NCBI GenBank assembly: GCA_003184365.1
Contig: NKYR01000070.1
Location: forward strand, 124,001 to 188,000
From: Evernia prunastri
Lineage: Eukaryota > Ascomycota > Lecanoromycetes > Lecanorales > Parmeliaceae
Length of the DNA stretch: 64,000 nucleotides
Direction of reading: 5' to 3'
Part shown: in pieces, positions 40,603-51,086 of the stretch
Layout: each line of letters opens with the position of its first letter
Position numbering within the stretch: the stretch's first letter is position 1
The notes under the pieces: model-generated
What the model was told of the DNA's origin: nothing
The model's input: only the letters and a program-made list of their open reading frames with translations
Database searches by the model: none
Program-made: the position numbers and the translations under genes

Positions 40603-43578
40603 CTAACGCTTTTTCCTCGTCGATGCAGCAGGTCTTTCCACATCAACTGGTTGTTCAGCATGGTACCACCGGCGTGGATAGTAGCAAAGCAGTCTTATAA
40701 GGCCAAGGATTGGTATGGTAGCGGATCTCCATGCTCTATGAGAGAGTCGCCGCATGTTTTTGTTAAAGGCGAGTAGAAGAGCGAGCACTATGAAGGCAAA
40801 CGAAATCGACACCATGTATGCGAATACGTTGCGCAAACTTGGATTTGTCTCCACACCGCTCCATTCTCGTGCATTGATGCCAAAAACGGAAGCAAAGAAA
40901 GAGAGGGGTGAGAAGATGATGGTGAAGACTGTAAAGACCATGATTGAGCGTGATGAGTCGGCAGCCTTTTCCGTCTGTTGTTGTGAGATCCTGATTGCAT
41001 CCTTTTGTTTCATATCTAGAAGCTCTTTGAAGGCTGTCTGAGTTGACTGACTGATTTTGAGCATTTCATTTATCTGCTCCATTTGTTCGCTGAGGAATTG
41101 CTGCACTTCTACTAAGAAATTGATGCCGTTCAGGCCTTTATTGCATTTGTTGAGATCTTGGTATTGAGCGACCATGTCTGATACACAGGCTTGTTGTTCC
41201 TTGATCAGTTTGGTAATGGTTGTAAGTTCGTCATCGACATCACGGAGCTCTAACAGTGCATTGAGCTCGTCTCGATTGTCGAAGTACGGTAATGCACTTT
41301 TGTCCTGTGTCATCGAGAATCTCTGATTATCACGAAACCGTTTGAAACCATCGATTTGAGACTCAGTCAGAACACTGATGTATTCGTCGTGAATACGGAA
41401 GATTTGGAGGTCTCGAGCAGTCGCTCGTTCGAGTAATGCTTTGATTGCGTGAAAGACTACAAGTGCGGCAAAATCGTAGGGATTCTCGCACTGATTGGGG
41501 TAGTCCCCATTGATGTCTTGATAAATCTCACTTCTCACATCACCTTCTCCCCAAAGTCCGTTATCGTTTTCTTCCCTTTCTTTTGAGGTAAAAAAAGTAA
41601 CTACGGTCTGATTATCTAAGATCCAAAGCCAAAGCTGGTCAACCATGAGAACTTTGCCGGTCTCGTCAGTCGAGGAAGTATTAGCAACGGTGTCAGCATC
41701 AATGTCAGCGTCCGCTGCTAAAAACTGTCGAGTAGCTGAAGACCAGAAGTTAGACTTCAGCCGGGGCTCTTTAGTTGGCAGTGCATATCCGCCCGTTCTC
41801 GTTCGTTTGTATAAGGTCTGACTCTGGTCTCGATACGATGTATTACGAAGATTGGGGTTGCCGTACTGGTCTAAGGTCCTCCGGCAGTGAAGCGGCAGGT
41901 CTGAACTTAGATATTGCCAGATCACTTTAAGCTCCATTGACCGGCCGAGCGCGACATCCTTTGCTATTGGATGGGCTTGCTGTTGTTTTATCCGTCTTTT
42001 CATGACCGCCTCTCGCTTTTGCAAATTCTTGAAGCTGTCCCAATGGAGGTACGGCAAATACACTACAAGTTGAATATCGCGCGTGGCACTGGACAGGGTT
42101 GCAACCCCACCACGGTGACTTTGTTCAACGCTTGGCGGCAAGAGGCACCTGACGCTAGGTCTCACAAACCGTGCATGTGGTGAAGCATGGAGTGATCGGT
42201 TGTGCTGGGAAATCCACATTCTGTCCATTAGAACCTTTGTATGAAGACTGAGGTCTCTTTTCTCTTGTGAAATGGTAGTAAGGATTTGTGGTACCCATCC
42301 AGCGTGGCTAAAAGGTACGTGAATCCATTTGAATCGATTGGAAGATGGACGGGGCAGCGGACGAAGCCTATCCTCCATACATTTGGCAGGTCCCAGCTCA
42401 AGAAATGAGAGCCTATCCTCCATACATTTGGCAGATCCCATCTCAAGAAATGACCGAAGGCAAGGATGTGCAGATATACTTTTTATGCCTTGCCGATCTT
42501 CGTAAAATTGATGAACGTCGACCCCAACACTTGTCATAATGTCATTTTCAAAGGCACGTATTGCGGCACTCTCCTCTGGACTAAAGCCTTTCACAAAAGC
42601 AACGATCTCGTCAATATATAGTCGGTACAATTTGTCTTGTGCCTCAAATCGCGGAGCACCGACGTGTGTATCATTTAACTGAATTACTTCCTCATCTTCG
42701 AGATGTACTTCTGACGTACCCAATTTCCCGGAGCGGCTGTCCACAACGAATAACTGAACGACAGCTGATGACTCTACGCCCGCATGGTCGGTTGATAAGA
42801 CAGCCAGATTCGTGTCCATACCCTCAACATAGCTTATAATCTTCACCCCAGCAATGCTGACCGCGAATCTATAGTTGAGAGTCTCTAAGACCGTGTTACG
42901 CAGACGGAACTCGTGCCGAAGATGCTGAGACATTTCCCATTTCAAATCGAGATTTTCCCGCACAGTCTTGGCATACTCGGGCTCTGATAGAACACTACTA
43001 CCATGATGTGGAGTTGCGAAGAAGATAATACCAATGCATAGGGCCGCGATGTCGCTTTCACCAGCGCTGACTTTCCTGCTAAGCGCTTGCTTAGCAACAA
43101 TCCCCCCGGTGCTATGGCAGAGAAACAGTATAGGTCGCTGGCTGGTCTCTTGTACTCGACGATGCTGCTGCAAAACGCCTAAGAGTCGATCTGCCCATTG
43201 CCCGATTCCATATTCTGCAATGTGCGCCTCAGCTGCAGCGAACGCCTCCACTGATGCGTTGTGTCTCTTATCATTTGGCCCTTGGGCGGGTATGATCTCC
43301 AGATTGCGTTCCTCTCGTGTCAAGTGATCGTAAAGATGAGTCTGAGCGTTAGGATACAGCCTCTCGTCGAGGACGTAATCAAGGCGTAGGCACTCAAAAT
43401 GATCGTCATCTGGATGAGGCCTCCATGTTTTTCTCGGCTCGGCACCAATGCCAGGTACGAATATGATACTGCAAGGACGTGTAAGCGACTGCAAATACCG
43501 ACAGGTTTCAAAGCGGACGTACTCGACTTTGACCGGGCCATCCTCAGGCTTCGAGGATGACGAATGAGCGAAGGCCAT
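40603..43578 (-). CDS. SERAC1-like alpha/beta hydrolase fused to a CorA-like membrane domain
   Basis: Single exon, 991 aa, ATG 43578. Residues ~30-330 are the hydrolase: IIFVPGIGAEPRKTW (oxyanion strand), ILFLCHSTGGIVAKQAL (Ser in the elbow, Cys-His-Ser variant), IIFFATPHHGS. A middle part typical of fungal CorA-like proteins follows (CRRTLDQYGN, MVDQLWLWILDNQTVVTFF). A long helix bundle leads into two C-terminal membrane segments, IMVFTVFTIIFSPLSFFASVFGIN and VFAYMVSISFAFIVLALLLAF. The CorA GMN pore motif is GIN here. A 45-bp tandem duplication gives two SFLE(M/L)G(S/P)AKCMEDRL copies at ~380-415. Fungal NLR-type effectors include both modules; a sensor-membrane executor role is an inference. 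Confidence 0.88.
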   Translation of the reverse strand: MAFAHSSSSKPEDGPVKVEYVRFETCRYLQSLTRPCSIIFVPGIGAEPRKTWRPHPDDDHFECLRLDYVLDERLYPNAQTHLYDHLTREERNLEIIPAQGPNDKRHNASVEAFAAAEAHIAEYGIGQWADRLLGVLQQHRRVQETSQRPILFLCHSTGGIVAKQALSRKVSAGESDIAALCIGIIFFATPHHGSSVLSEPEYAKTVRENLDLKWEMSQHLRHEFRLRNTVLETLNYRFAVSIAGVKIISYVEGMDTNLAVLSTDHAGVESSAVVQLFVVDSRSGKLGTSEVHLEDEEVIQLNDTHVGAPRFEAQDKLYRLYIDEIVAFVKGFSPEESAAIRAFENDIMTSVGVDVHQFYEDRQGIKSISAHPCLRSFLEMGSAKCMEDRLSFLELGPAKCMEDRLRPLPRPSSNRFKWIHVPFSHAGWVPQILTTISQEKRDLSLHTKVLMDRMWISQHNRSLHASPHARFVRPSVRCLLPPSVEQSHRGGVATLSSATRDIQLVVYLPYLHWDSFKNLQKREAVMKRRIKQQQAHPIAKDVALGRSMELKVIWQYLSSDLPLHCRRTLDQYGNPNLRNTSYRDQSQTLYKRTRTGGYALPTKEPRLKSNFWSSATRQFLAADADIDADTVANTSSTDETGKVLMVDQLWLWILDNQTVVTFFTSKEREENDNGLWGEGDVRSEIYQDINGDYPNQCENPYDFAALVVFHAIKALLERATARDLQIFRIHDEYISVLTESQIDGFKRFRDNQRFSMTQDKSALPYFDNRDELNALLELRDVDDELTTITKLIKEQQACVSDMVAQYQDLNKCNKGLNGINFLVEVQQFLSEQMEQINEMLKISQSTQTAFKELLDMKQKDAIRISQQQTEKAADSSRSIMVFTVFTIIFSPLSFFASVFGINAREWSGVETNPSLRNVFAYMVSISFAFIVLALLLAFNKNMRRLSHRAWRSATIPILGLIRLLCYYPRRWYHAEQPVDVERPAASTRKKR
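42366..42455. repeat. 45-bp in-frame tandem duplication
   Basis: Two adjacent 45-bp copies start at 42366 and 42411 (gcctatcctccatacatttg...). They differ at about four positions and encode two 15-residue units in the hydrolase-CorA protein. Confidence 0.9.
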
Positions 43579-44309
43579 ATTCAAGGATCTGTAGCAGATG
43601 TGTCGTCAAGGGAATCACACAGGCAAAGAGTCGGTGTGCCATTCTGCGCTGGCTGATAGCACGATAAACTCCGAGAAGTCAGCCTCGCATCTTAACATGC
43701 CAAGACAGTAGGGCTGAGTGCTTGGCATGCGTGGCATGCGATGCCTTTAGTCTATTCCCCATATCGTTATTGTTACAATACTGAGGAGTGATATCGATAT
43801 AAATGTGTCCCGAAGCCAAGCACTGAAGTATATTGATTACTTCGATCTAGTACGACAGAGGCTCAAATTTTTAGATCGTGTGACCGATCGCGAGCGTTTC
43901 TCGTTCGCCAGAGAAGAAAGATATAGCATTGTAGTGAGTACTGACAGAATTTATTTCTATGTAGCGAGTAGCAGCCCAAGAGGACGATCCTCGCAACTGA
44001 ACAAGCTATGCTACTTCTAGCTAGCTATATTATCTTATCTACTCACGCCTTTCAACTGCCAGATGATGTAAATCTGCGCCTGGGCTGTATCAGCATCGTC
44101 GCCGGGCCGCTGCTGTTTTTCTCCGTAATCTGTACCCTGGACTTCATGAAAGAGGCAACTCGCGCCGAGTTGCTCTCAGAGTTGCAAGCTCGATCTTATC
44201 ACTTATCGCTGTGTATCCATCTGATTGAGCGAGACGCTTTGTTTGGGATCTTGATATCTTAGCCTAGCACAGCTTGGAGCCACGAATTGTTTTTTGGCAA
44301 GCGTTCACC
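43579..44309. other. intergenic between divergent genes, with repeat copy
   Basis: Separates the hydrolase-CorA gene (-) and a dioxygenase (+). Contains repeat copy A2 at 44154-44216. No gene seen. Confidence 0.5.
44154..44216. repeat. dispersed repeat copy A2 with palindrome
   Basis: GCAACTCG-cgc-CGAGTTGC is a perfect 8-bp inverted repeat, followed by atcttatcacttatcgctgtgtat. It resembles 36133-36186 apart from a 12-bp length difference. Confidence 0.6.
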
Positions 44310-45445
44310 ATGGTGGCCCCAGTCGCAGTTGAAATCCCCATCATTAACATCTCCGGCTACCTCGCTGGGGATGTACAAGCCAAAGCTCGCATCGTCGACG
44401 AGTTCCGAAACGCTTGCGAGAACCAGGGCTTCCTCCAGGTAGTCGGTCACTCCGTCCCCGCCGCCTTGCAGTTGCGCTACATGGCTGCTCTCGCGGACTT
44501 CTTCGCTCTACCGGCCGAAGAAAAGGAGAAGGTTGGTCAAAGCAAATCGAAATGTCACCGGGGTTACGAACGCATCGGCGGCCAGAAGCTCGACGAACTG
44601 GATGAGAACGCGACGGCAGACCAGAAGGAAAGTTTCTCCGTTCGACGAGATCGTCCTCTTGGCCGTTTCTTGCAAGGGCCAAACCAATGGCCCGAACAGC
44701 CTCCGCGGTTCAAGGAAGTTTACACGGAATACTACGACTCCGTCCATGACCTTTCGATGAAATTGCTCAGACTCATCGCCCTGTCGCTGGGCTTGGATGA
44801 GAATTACTTTGATGACTTCGGCTCGGACCCTGATGGTATCCCAGATTGGGTAAACCGTCATTAGACGAATGCTAAAGCGGAAACAGGAATTTGCCTCTGC
44901 CGGTCGCATCATTATCCTCCGACTCCGCCCGATACAGCGGGTCGCACTAGAGGTGTAGGCGCTCACACGGACTTTGGAGCAATGACGTTGCTCTTACAGG
45001 ACGTCGGTGAGTCGAAAGTAAGTGCCAGAATGGAAGAAGCCGCTGATTGTCGCCGAAGTGGGTGGTCTAGAAGTCTTGCATAAGCCGACGGGAACGTGGC
45101 ATGCTGTAGCACCTGTCGAAGGTGCCTATGTCGTGAACCTTGGAGACTTGATGCGTGAGTAAGCCGTTCGAGAGAGTGTGTACATGGATGCTAACGGTCA
45201 TGACAGAGCGCTGGACAAACAATCGCTACAGGTCGACGATGCATCGAGTCATCAGCCCATTAAGCGGCAGAGATAGGTACAGCTGTGCCTTTTTCAATGA
45301 CGGCCCGCTTGACCGGGTGATTGAATGCATTCCCACCTGCCTGAAGCCGGGCGAAGAACCCCTGTATGAGCCTTTGAAGGTCGAAGACCATCTCATCAAG
45401 CGCTATCGTCAAAGTTATGGGGCTGCTGGGACTGAATTGGAGTAG
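44310..45445 (+). CDS. 2-oxoglutarate/Fe(II) dioxygenase, isopenicillin-N-synthase-like
   Basis: Join 44310..44835, 44887..45006, 45059..45154, 45207..45445 (326 aa). Introns are 51, 52 and 52 nt with clear GTATCC/GTGAGT donors and consistent phases. DIOX_N: IPIINISGYL, GFLQVVGHSVP, SKCHRGYERIGGQ. Catalytic part: CRSHHYPPTPPDTAGRTRG, GAHTDFGAMTLLLQD (H-x-D), GGLEVLHKPTGTWHAV, VVNLGDLMQRWTNN, TMHRV (His) and DRYSCAFF (Arg). All ligands are present, so an active enzyme is expected. It is closer to the fungal clavaminate/flavonol-type group than to the other dioxygenase in this window. Substrate unknown. Confidence 0.92.
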
Positions 45446-46321
45446 AGTCGTAGTGGACTGATCATTGATGGAAGGCTTCCTTGGTTCGCAGCTATGCCGC
45501 GTACGTCTCGCATCGTCGTATACTATATAATTTTCAAGCTCTCGTTAGCTATGTTCTCCGCGACGCGGAATAAAGGGAAGGAGATCGGGTTCTTGAGCGA
45601 GGAAGCGCAGACTTGCCAAACGTAATTGCTGTCACGTACTATGAATTTTGCTTTGGGCCTAAATCCCAACCATCAACGTCTATATATACGGCTGTATCAT
45701 CGTTTACCACTCAATTCAACTCTCAGGCTTCTGCTCATCTATATTGACTTGACTCTTACAAAAGGTCTGGCGAACAAGACCCATTCAAGTCTTGACTTCC
45801 AATCTATCGTAAAGGAGGAAAGTATTTGGCGAGTCGGGCCAGGGGGTTCCAAGAATACCTCGAGAGCAAAAGAGATGTGAACGCTCTCAACTTGCCATCC
45901 AGAGCCTGCAAAGACCCAGACGATCTCTTTGTTTAAATGACGTGGTCGGTACATTCTCTGTAGATGATTGTGATCGAGCCAAAGCAGCGGATTCCATGGT
46001 GCAGGACATAATTGGACAGAAGCGAGATCCAGCGATGAGAAGCGATATGAAAATAAAGATCTAAAGGACTTTTCTGGGACCCGTTGTAGGCTATAAGGAA
46101 GACGCTTGTAACATGTACACGGCATCGACTTCTCTCAACAGCCGTAGACTTTGTCCGACGCGAGCAGGAGATTACCTGCATTCCACAAAGGTGTTTCCGT
46201 TCCTTCCATTCTGGTAATATGACCTCAACTCGAGATGCTCCCATTGGCCATTTGAACGATCCGCAACATTAAGCATCTGATATGGCTCAGAGCGAGCTTT
46301 TCTGGCGCGAAATACCGACAA
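45446..46321. other. intergenic, no gene seen
   Basis: Overlapping short frames on both strands without family resemblance. Confidence 0.5.
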
Positions 46322-46843
46322 TCAAGATGTACCTGAGGCCACCATGCCAAGGATTGTCACATGGAGGACCTTTTTCGGGCCCACGGCCATAATCCCACCC
46401 ACTTTGAAGACCCGGCCGCGAGCACAATGAAGCGCCAGCGTGAAAGCCGCGTCCTGAACCTCCAGCAGCGTCAATCGATCCGTCTGCTCGTCGTGAGCCA
46501 TGTCCAAAGTGACCAGGCACGTGCCACTGAAAAAGGACCTTGGGAGCTTGTAAGTCGCACTGCTTCCACGACCGAAGGTGTAGACTCCTGTGTGGGTACT
46601 GGTCTTCATCTCCATAGCGGCCGCTGCGCAGTCGCTGTAGCTTGTCGGAAGCTGATGGGGGCCGGGCTGGAAGCAGTAGTAGTCATCGAGGAGAGTGGTG
46701 TTGTTGATTGAAAGGGCGGTCGAATTCAACACGGCTGAGTTGAGTAGTGTTGGTAGATAGAGCTGTAATGGGGATGCGAAGATGGACGAGGCAAAGTGGA
46801 ACAACAAGATGTGAAGGCTAAGCACTGGGAGCATTGGCAGCAT
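46322..46843 (-). CDS. small secreted protein
   Basis: Single exon, 173 aa, ATG 46843. A ~26-residue hydrophobic N-terminus (LPVLSLHILLFHFASSIF) ends in ASP, a likely signal-peptide cleavage. The mature part has four Cys (YYCFQPG, SDCAAAAM, GTCLVTLDM, LHCARG) and the pattern TFGRGSSATYKLPRSFFSGTC and VGGIMAVGPKKVLHV. This matches a family of secreted ascomycete proteins with no assigned activity; two disulfides are likely. It might be a wall- or host-interaction protein, but nothing in the sequence proves it. Confidence 0.75.
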   Translation of the reverse strand: MLPMLPVLSLHILLFHFASSIFASPLQLYLPTLLNSAVLNSTALSINNTTLLDDYYCFQPGPHQLPTSYSDCAAAAMEMKTSTHTGVYTFGRGSSATYKLPRSFFSGTCLVTLDMAHDEQTDRLTLLEVQDAAFTLALHCARGRVFKVGGIMAVGPKKVLHVTILGMVASGTS

Positions 46844-48853
46844 TACAACCAAGGTGGACTAAGTTGGCAGCAATGGAGAGTCGAGGGGAGTCTTCGATAG
46901 CTCAAGACCCAGAGGCACATTAGGATGGACATGATCCGGACTTCAAGTATTTTATTCTGCCTGTTGCGCTTGATGATATTCATGCCATGCCGTAGTTGTT
47001 TCACCACTTCCTGCGCGGCTTTATCTCCCACGCGCACATCTGTTTTCCGCCAGCCAAGGAAGCATAAACATCCACGAGTAGTGGGCTAGGACTCGTGTTA
47101 ATCGCCGTAATATAAGTCACTCTCAGGAAGATATTGTACGGGAAATTGTATGATGCGTACGAATCGTCGTTCCTAGCGGCCTTTCACCGCTCTGAAGATT
47201 ACCCTTCAGAGGCTGAGCCCGAACGGTAAGCAACCCAGTATACGCGGGAGCGGGTGGAATGTGACACAAAAGCCTGTGCAACCAACACCAAGCAAGGATA
47301 ATCATTGGTGTTCGGTCCTGAACGAGGTTGCTGACGCTAGGACGGCAGATGCGGGAGGGCAATAATGATCCCACCCTCTCTTGTACCAGAGCCTGTTGAG
47401 TGGAGCAAGCTAGCTTGCTTGCATCCCTGCGAAGGCGTGAACGGTTCGCTCCGAGTCGATGAGTTAAGAGGCGACCCACAAAACAGATTTGCAATGGCAG
47501 GCCTGAGTACGTTGTCCAACAGAAATTGGCAAAGGACGATTCTACGTGGTTTCAAGGCCAGTTCTTTTGTCAAACAGAAGAATCATACTGGTTCGACCTG
47601 GGACCGGCCACAGACCAAGAAGCAGAACCGAAAGGTTGTGCCCGTCACAGTTCGAGACCGCACTCGATGCGCTATGGGTCACCACATCTGGAAATTTTTC
47701 CAGACACTCAACAGCTCGGAAGAGAGATATCTGATTATCAAACCATCGCTGCTTTTAACGACGGAATCATCGTCAATTGGATTGAGAGTTTCCTTTTCTG
47801 AGCACACTCCTCGCGTTCGTCCTATCGCGGATGTACAATGATCTCCACAACATTCTCCACGACGCAGCCGAGCAGGTCGAGATTTGGTGATTGTCGGTCC
47901 CCAGTGGTGCCAGCCTCCTTCCGGCCATTTTAACCGAGCTTGTTATGCCCGCCACTCAACTACCAGGGCATATAAGGGTACCTCCAGTGAAGCTCCGGGG
48001 TGGATAATTCAAGCATCCTACACGTCGCATGCCTGGATTTTGACAGAGCACTGTCCATTGCGTAACAACATCTGCGGTGCTGTCCTTTATCTTGTCATTT
48101 AGTATTGGCAGAGCCTATCGATCGAGGACCAAGACTTCATATCTTACAGCACGACCTACTTTTCACAATGATTTCGGGTGTCAAATGTGCTTGTCTAAGC
48201 ATAGGGAGCGTTTGGACCCCTCTGGAGAGCAAAGACTCCAAAGACATGTCCTAAGCCTTGTGATTTGGTACAAGAGAGGAGAAGCAGCCCGCGAAAATAA
48301 GTACAGTGCATCATCTTTTCTGATCAGTAGTCCCCTTTTTGATCATGTTCTGGAAGCCGGAGACCTCGTTTGATTTTTTTGAGACATGCCTCCTAGACAG
48401 AGCTATCCATGAAATGAAACACTGACTCTAGAAGATTCAGGCTGGCAAACTTTTTCCTTTGTTACAGTCTGTTTGGAACTTGTCAAAAAAATCCTCAAAA
48501 ATGTCTTGAATTACGTCTCTTTGGAGGGGAGAAAGGTGGTGCGAAGACATTTGTCACGCCTGCATGACAGGGGGTTAGTAGGCCTTAATATCGCTTATAT
48601 CGTTTCAGGCCTTGGTTGGAATGTTGGAATACGTGTCCTCTACAGGGGAGGTAGCTCATTAGGAAGCAGCATAAGTAGCTGGCTTCTATCTGCATTTGAC
48701 TCTTCATTCGAATTGATCTCTTTCAGAGTCATAGCATTCTTTCGTTCCTCTTCCGTAGCCACGCAAGTAACACGGTGTCACCTGATATCCAGTTTCTACT
48801 CCCATTAGCACATTCCTCTATCATTCCACTCACAGCCACACCCCACTGCCCAA
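46844..48853. other. gene-poor stretch with one ATG-less open frame
   Basis: Apart from 47463-47801 nothing protein-like stands out; the 111-codon frame at 48473-48808 looks like a chance frame. Confidence 0.45.
47463..47801 (+). other. open frame without start, possible exon
   Basis: 112 codons are open from TGA (47460-47462) to TGA (47799-47801), without an early ATG. Composition is protein-like (DDSTWFQGQFFCQTEESYWF, RYGSPHLEIFPDTQQLGREI, DYQTIAAFNDGIIVNW). A competing frame covers the same DNA. Family not recognised; probably an exon or relic. Confidence 0.35.
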
Positions 48854-49763
48854 ATGGCTTCCGCGTCCATGACAACTCGTTCCAAGGCAAACAGCCAGCC
48901 GACTTCGTCCTCCAAGTCCAAAGCCACGTCCAAGACGTCCAAAACCAGGTCCAAGACCACTGCCCCAGCAGCCTCTGCACCTAAAGGTGTTACCAAGCCT
49001 CGTGCCTCTGCCAAAACTCGTTCCTCGCAACNGCCTTCTCTGGTGGGGCTTGGCCTCGAAAACCCGTCAGACCTACTCGACTGCTATCAAGTCCTATACG
49101 ACTCATTGTGCGCTTATGGGCGTCAATCCTCCGCTCCCGGCCACATTCTACTCCTTATCCGAGTGGGTCGCGGTCTTGAGTGCCAAGAGGCTCAAGACCA
49201 AGTCCATAAAGGCCTACCTGACCGGCGTCAGATCAGTCCACGTGGATATGGGATTCGAGGACTTGGACGTCTTCCACAGTCCACGCCTGAAGAGGGTTCT
49301 AGACGGCACTCGCCGCTTGCGAGGTGAGGCCGAAACTCAAGAAAGGCGTCCGATCACGAAGGATTTTTTCTTCAAATCCTGTTACATTTCGACTCTTCCA
49401 CCAAGCATGGTGCAACAATACGAGCAGCCTTCTGTCTGGCCTTCGCCGCCTTCCTCAGGGTGGGCGAGTTCACATATGAGTCTAGGGACCTCAACGACGA
49501 GGACTTCCATGACTGGTTTCTAACACGCCGCCGCGTGAGACTACACGAGGATCACCTGGAGTTGACACTGCCATCCTCCAAGACAGATCCATTCAGACGA
49601 GGCGTCACGCTGACAATAGCAGCCTCGGACGACGAGGCTTGTACGGTACGCGCCCTTAGACACCTCTTCCAGAGGTGGCCTGCTCCACTATCCTCACCAC
49701 TCTTCGAAATCCACGGCGTATTTACCAGGAACCTGGTCACCAAGAATCTACGTCAAGCATTGA
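48854..49763 (+). mobile_element. tyrosine recombinase gene, frameshifted and cut by an assembly gap
   Basis: The N-terminus from ATG 48854 is Lys/Ser/Thr-rich. After an ambiguous base (N at 49032) the protein continues one frame over with a SAM-like core-binding domain (KTRQTYSTAIKSYTTHCALM, SLSEWVAVLSAKRLKTKSIK, AYLTGVRSVHVDMGFEDL). At a T-run (about 49362-49372) it shifts again and reads HGATIRAAFCLAFAAFLRVG, EFTYESRDLNDEDFHDWF, LELTLPSSKTDPFRRG (catalytic Arg region and beta-hairpin Lys). The H-x-x-R and Tyr part would lie in the gap. This is the DNA breaking-rejoining superfamily as found in fungal cryptons or similar elements. Two frame breaks suggest a dead copy, though the first coincides with an uncertain base. 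Confidence 0.7.
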
Positions 49764-50242
49764 NNNNNNNNNNNNNNNNNNNNNNNNNNNNNNNNNNNNN
49801 NNNNNNNNNNNNNNNNNNNNNNNNNNNNNNNNNNNNNNNNNNNNNNNNNNNNNNNNNNNNNNNNNNNNNNNNNNNNNNNNNNNNNNNNNNNNNNNNNNNN
49901 NNNNNNNNNNNNNNNNNNNNNNNNNNNNNNNNNNNNNNNNNNNNNNNNNNNNNNNNNNNNNNNNNNNNNNNNNNNNNNNNNNNNNNNNNNNNNNNNNNNN
50001 NNNNNNNNNNNNNNNNNNNNNNNNNNNNNNNNNNNNNNNNNNNNNNNNNNNNNNNNNNNNNNNNNNNNNNNNNNNNNNNNNNNNNNNNNNNNNNNNNNNN
50101 NNNNNNNNNNNNNNNNNNNNNNNNNNNNNNNNNNNNNNNNNNNNNNNNNNNNNNNNNNNNNNNNNNNNNNNNNNNNNNNNNNNNNNNNNNNNNNNNNNNN
50201 NNNNNNNNNNNNNNNNNNNNNNNNNNNNNNNNNNNNNNNNNN
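49764..50242. other. assembly gap (479 N)
   Basis: A run of N. Sequence is missing inside or just after the recombinase gene, which fits a repeat that could not be assembled. Confidence 0.99.
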
Positions 50243-51086
50243 TGGGAGTTAGTCTAGCGCTGGGGTTACGAGGATATGCCTTTTCAGGCCTCTATTGGAC
50301 TCAGAGCCCTGGCGTTAGGTAGACGCAACCACGTATCGACTTTCTGTATAGCCTCATGATTGCCATTTGCGTGATTCAGCCTCATGGTTGCCATTGTTTG
50401 CTACAGGGAAGAGATTTAGGATACTAAGTTTATTCAAGTTGATGTCTCGGTAATCTATATGGCTGTTTTTCTGACGCTGAGCTTAGCGAAACGTCTGTCT
50501 CTTTTCTTGCTCTGTTAGGTACATTCATCAAAAAATGTTAGCTATCATTTCATGAGGGAGTTTATAGCCATCGAGACGCTACAATAGCTACGTGCCTACA
50601 AAGAATTTGAAGACAGCAGGCGTTACCAAGACCCTTATACCTCCCAGATTCAACGTCTTTGTCGACATATGAGACAATTGGATATGGAATCAGACTGAGA
50701 CCGGAAGGGTAGGTCTCAGGTTGGGCAGTCGCTTACTTACACATTCTCCTGATGAACCACTGATTCATGTAACCAACCGCTCTTTGTTCCCCCCCGCCTT
50801 AAGATGGCAGAGGGGCCCCAGGTCAGATCTGCTATTCACCATCATTTACCATTGCAGTGCCACGCTGAGAGAGAAAGTCCGCCTCGCATCCCAAGATTGC
50901 GCCAGACCCACAAACAGTCCTCATTTCTCTGAGCGGTCAGCTACAGCCACTGTCCGGCCAGCATCACCACAAATCCCCATCATCGAAACGGGAAAAGAGG
51001 TCCGGCAACCTGCGAGGCTTCGGCATCCCACAGCCACACAACCTATCATTAGTCAATCCGCCTCACGCATTCCGCAATCGAAAGCC
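50243..51086. other. intergenic after the gap
   Basis: No recombinase C-terminus is recognisable after the gap. A 28-bp imperfect tandem duplication (gcctcatg(a/g)ttgccatt) starts at 50351 and 50379. Confidence 0.5.
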
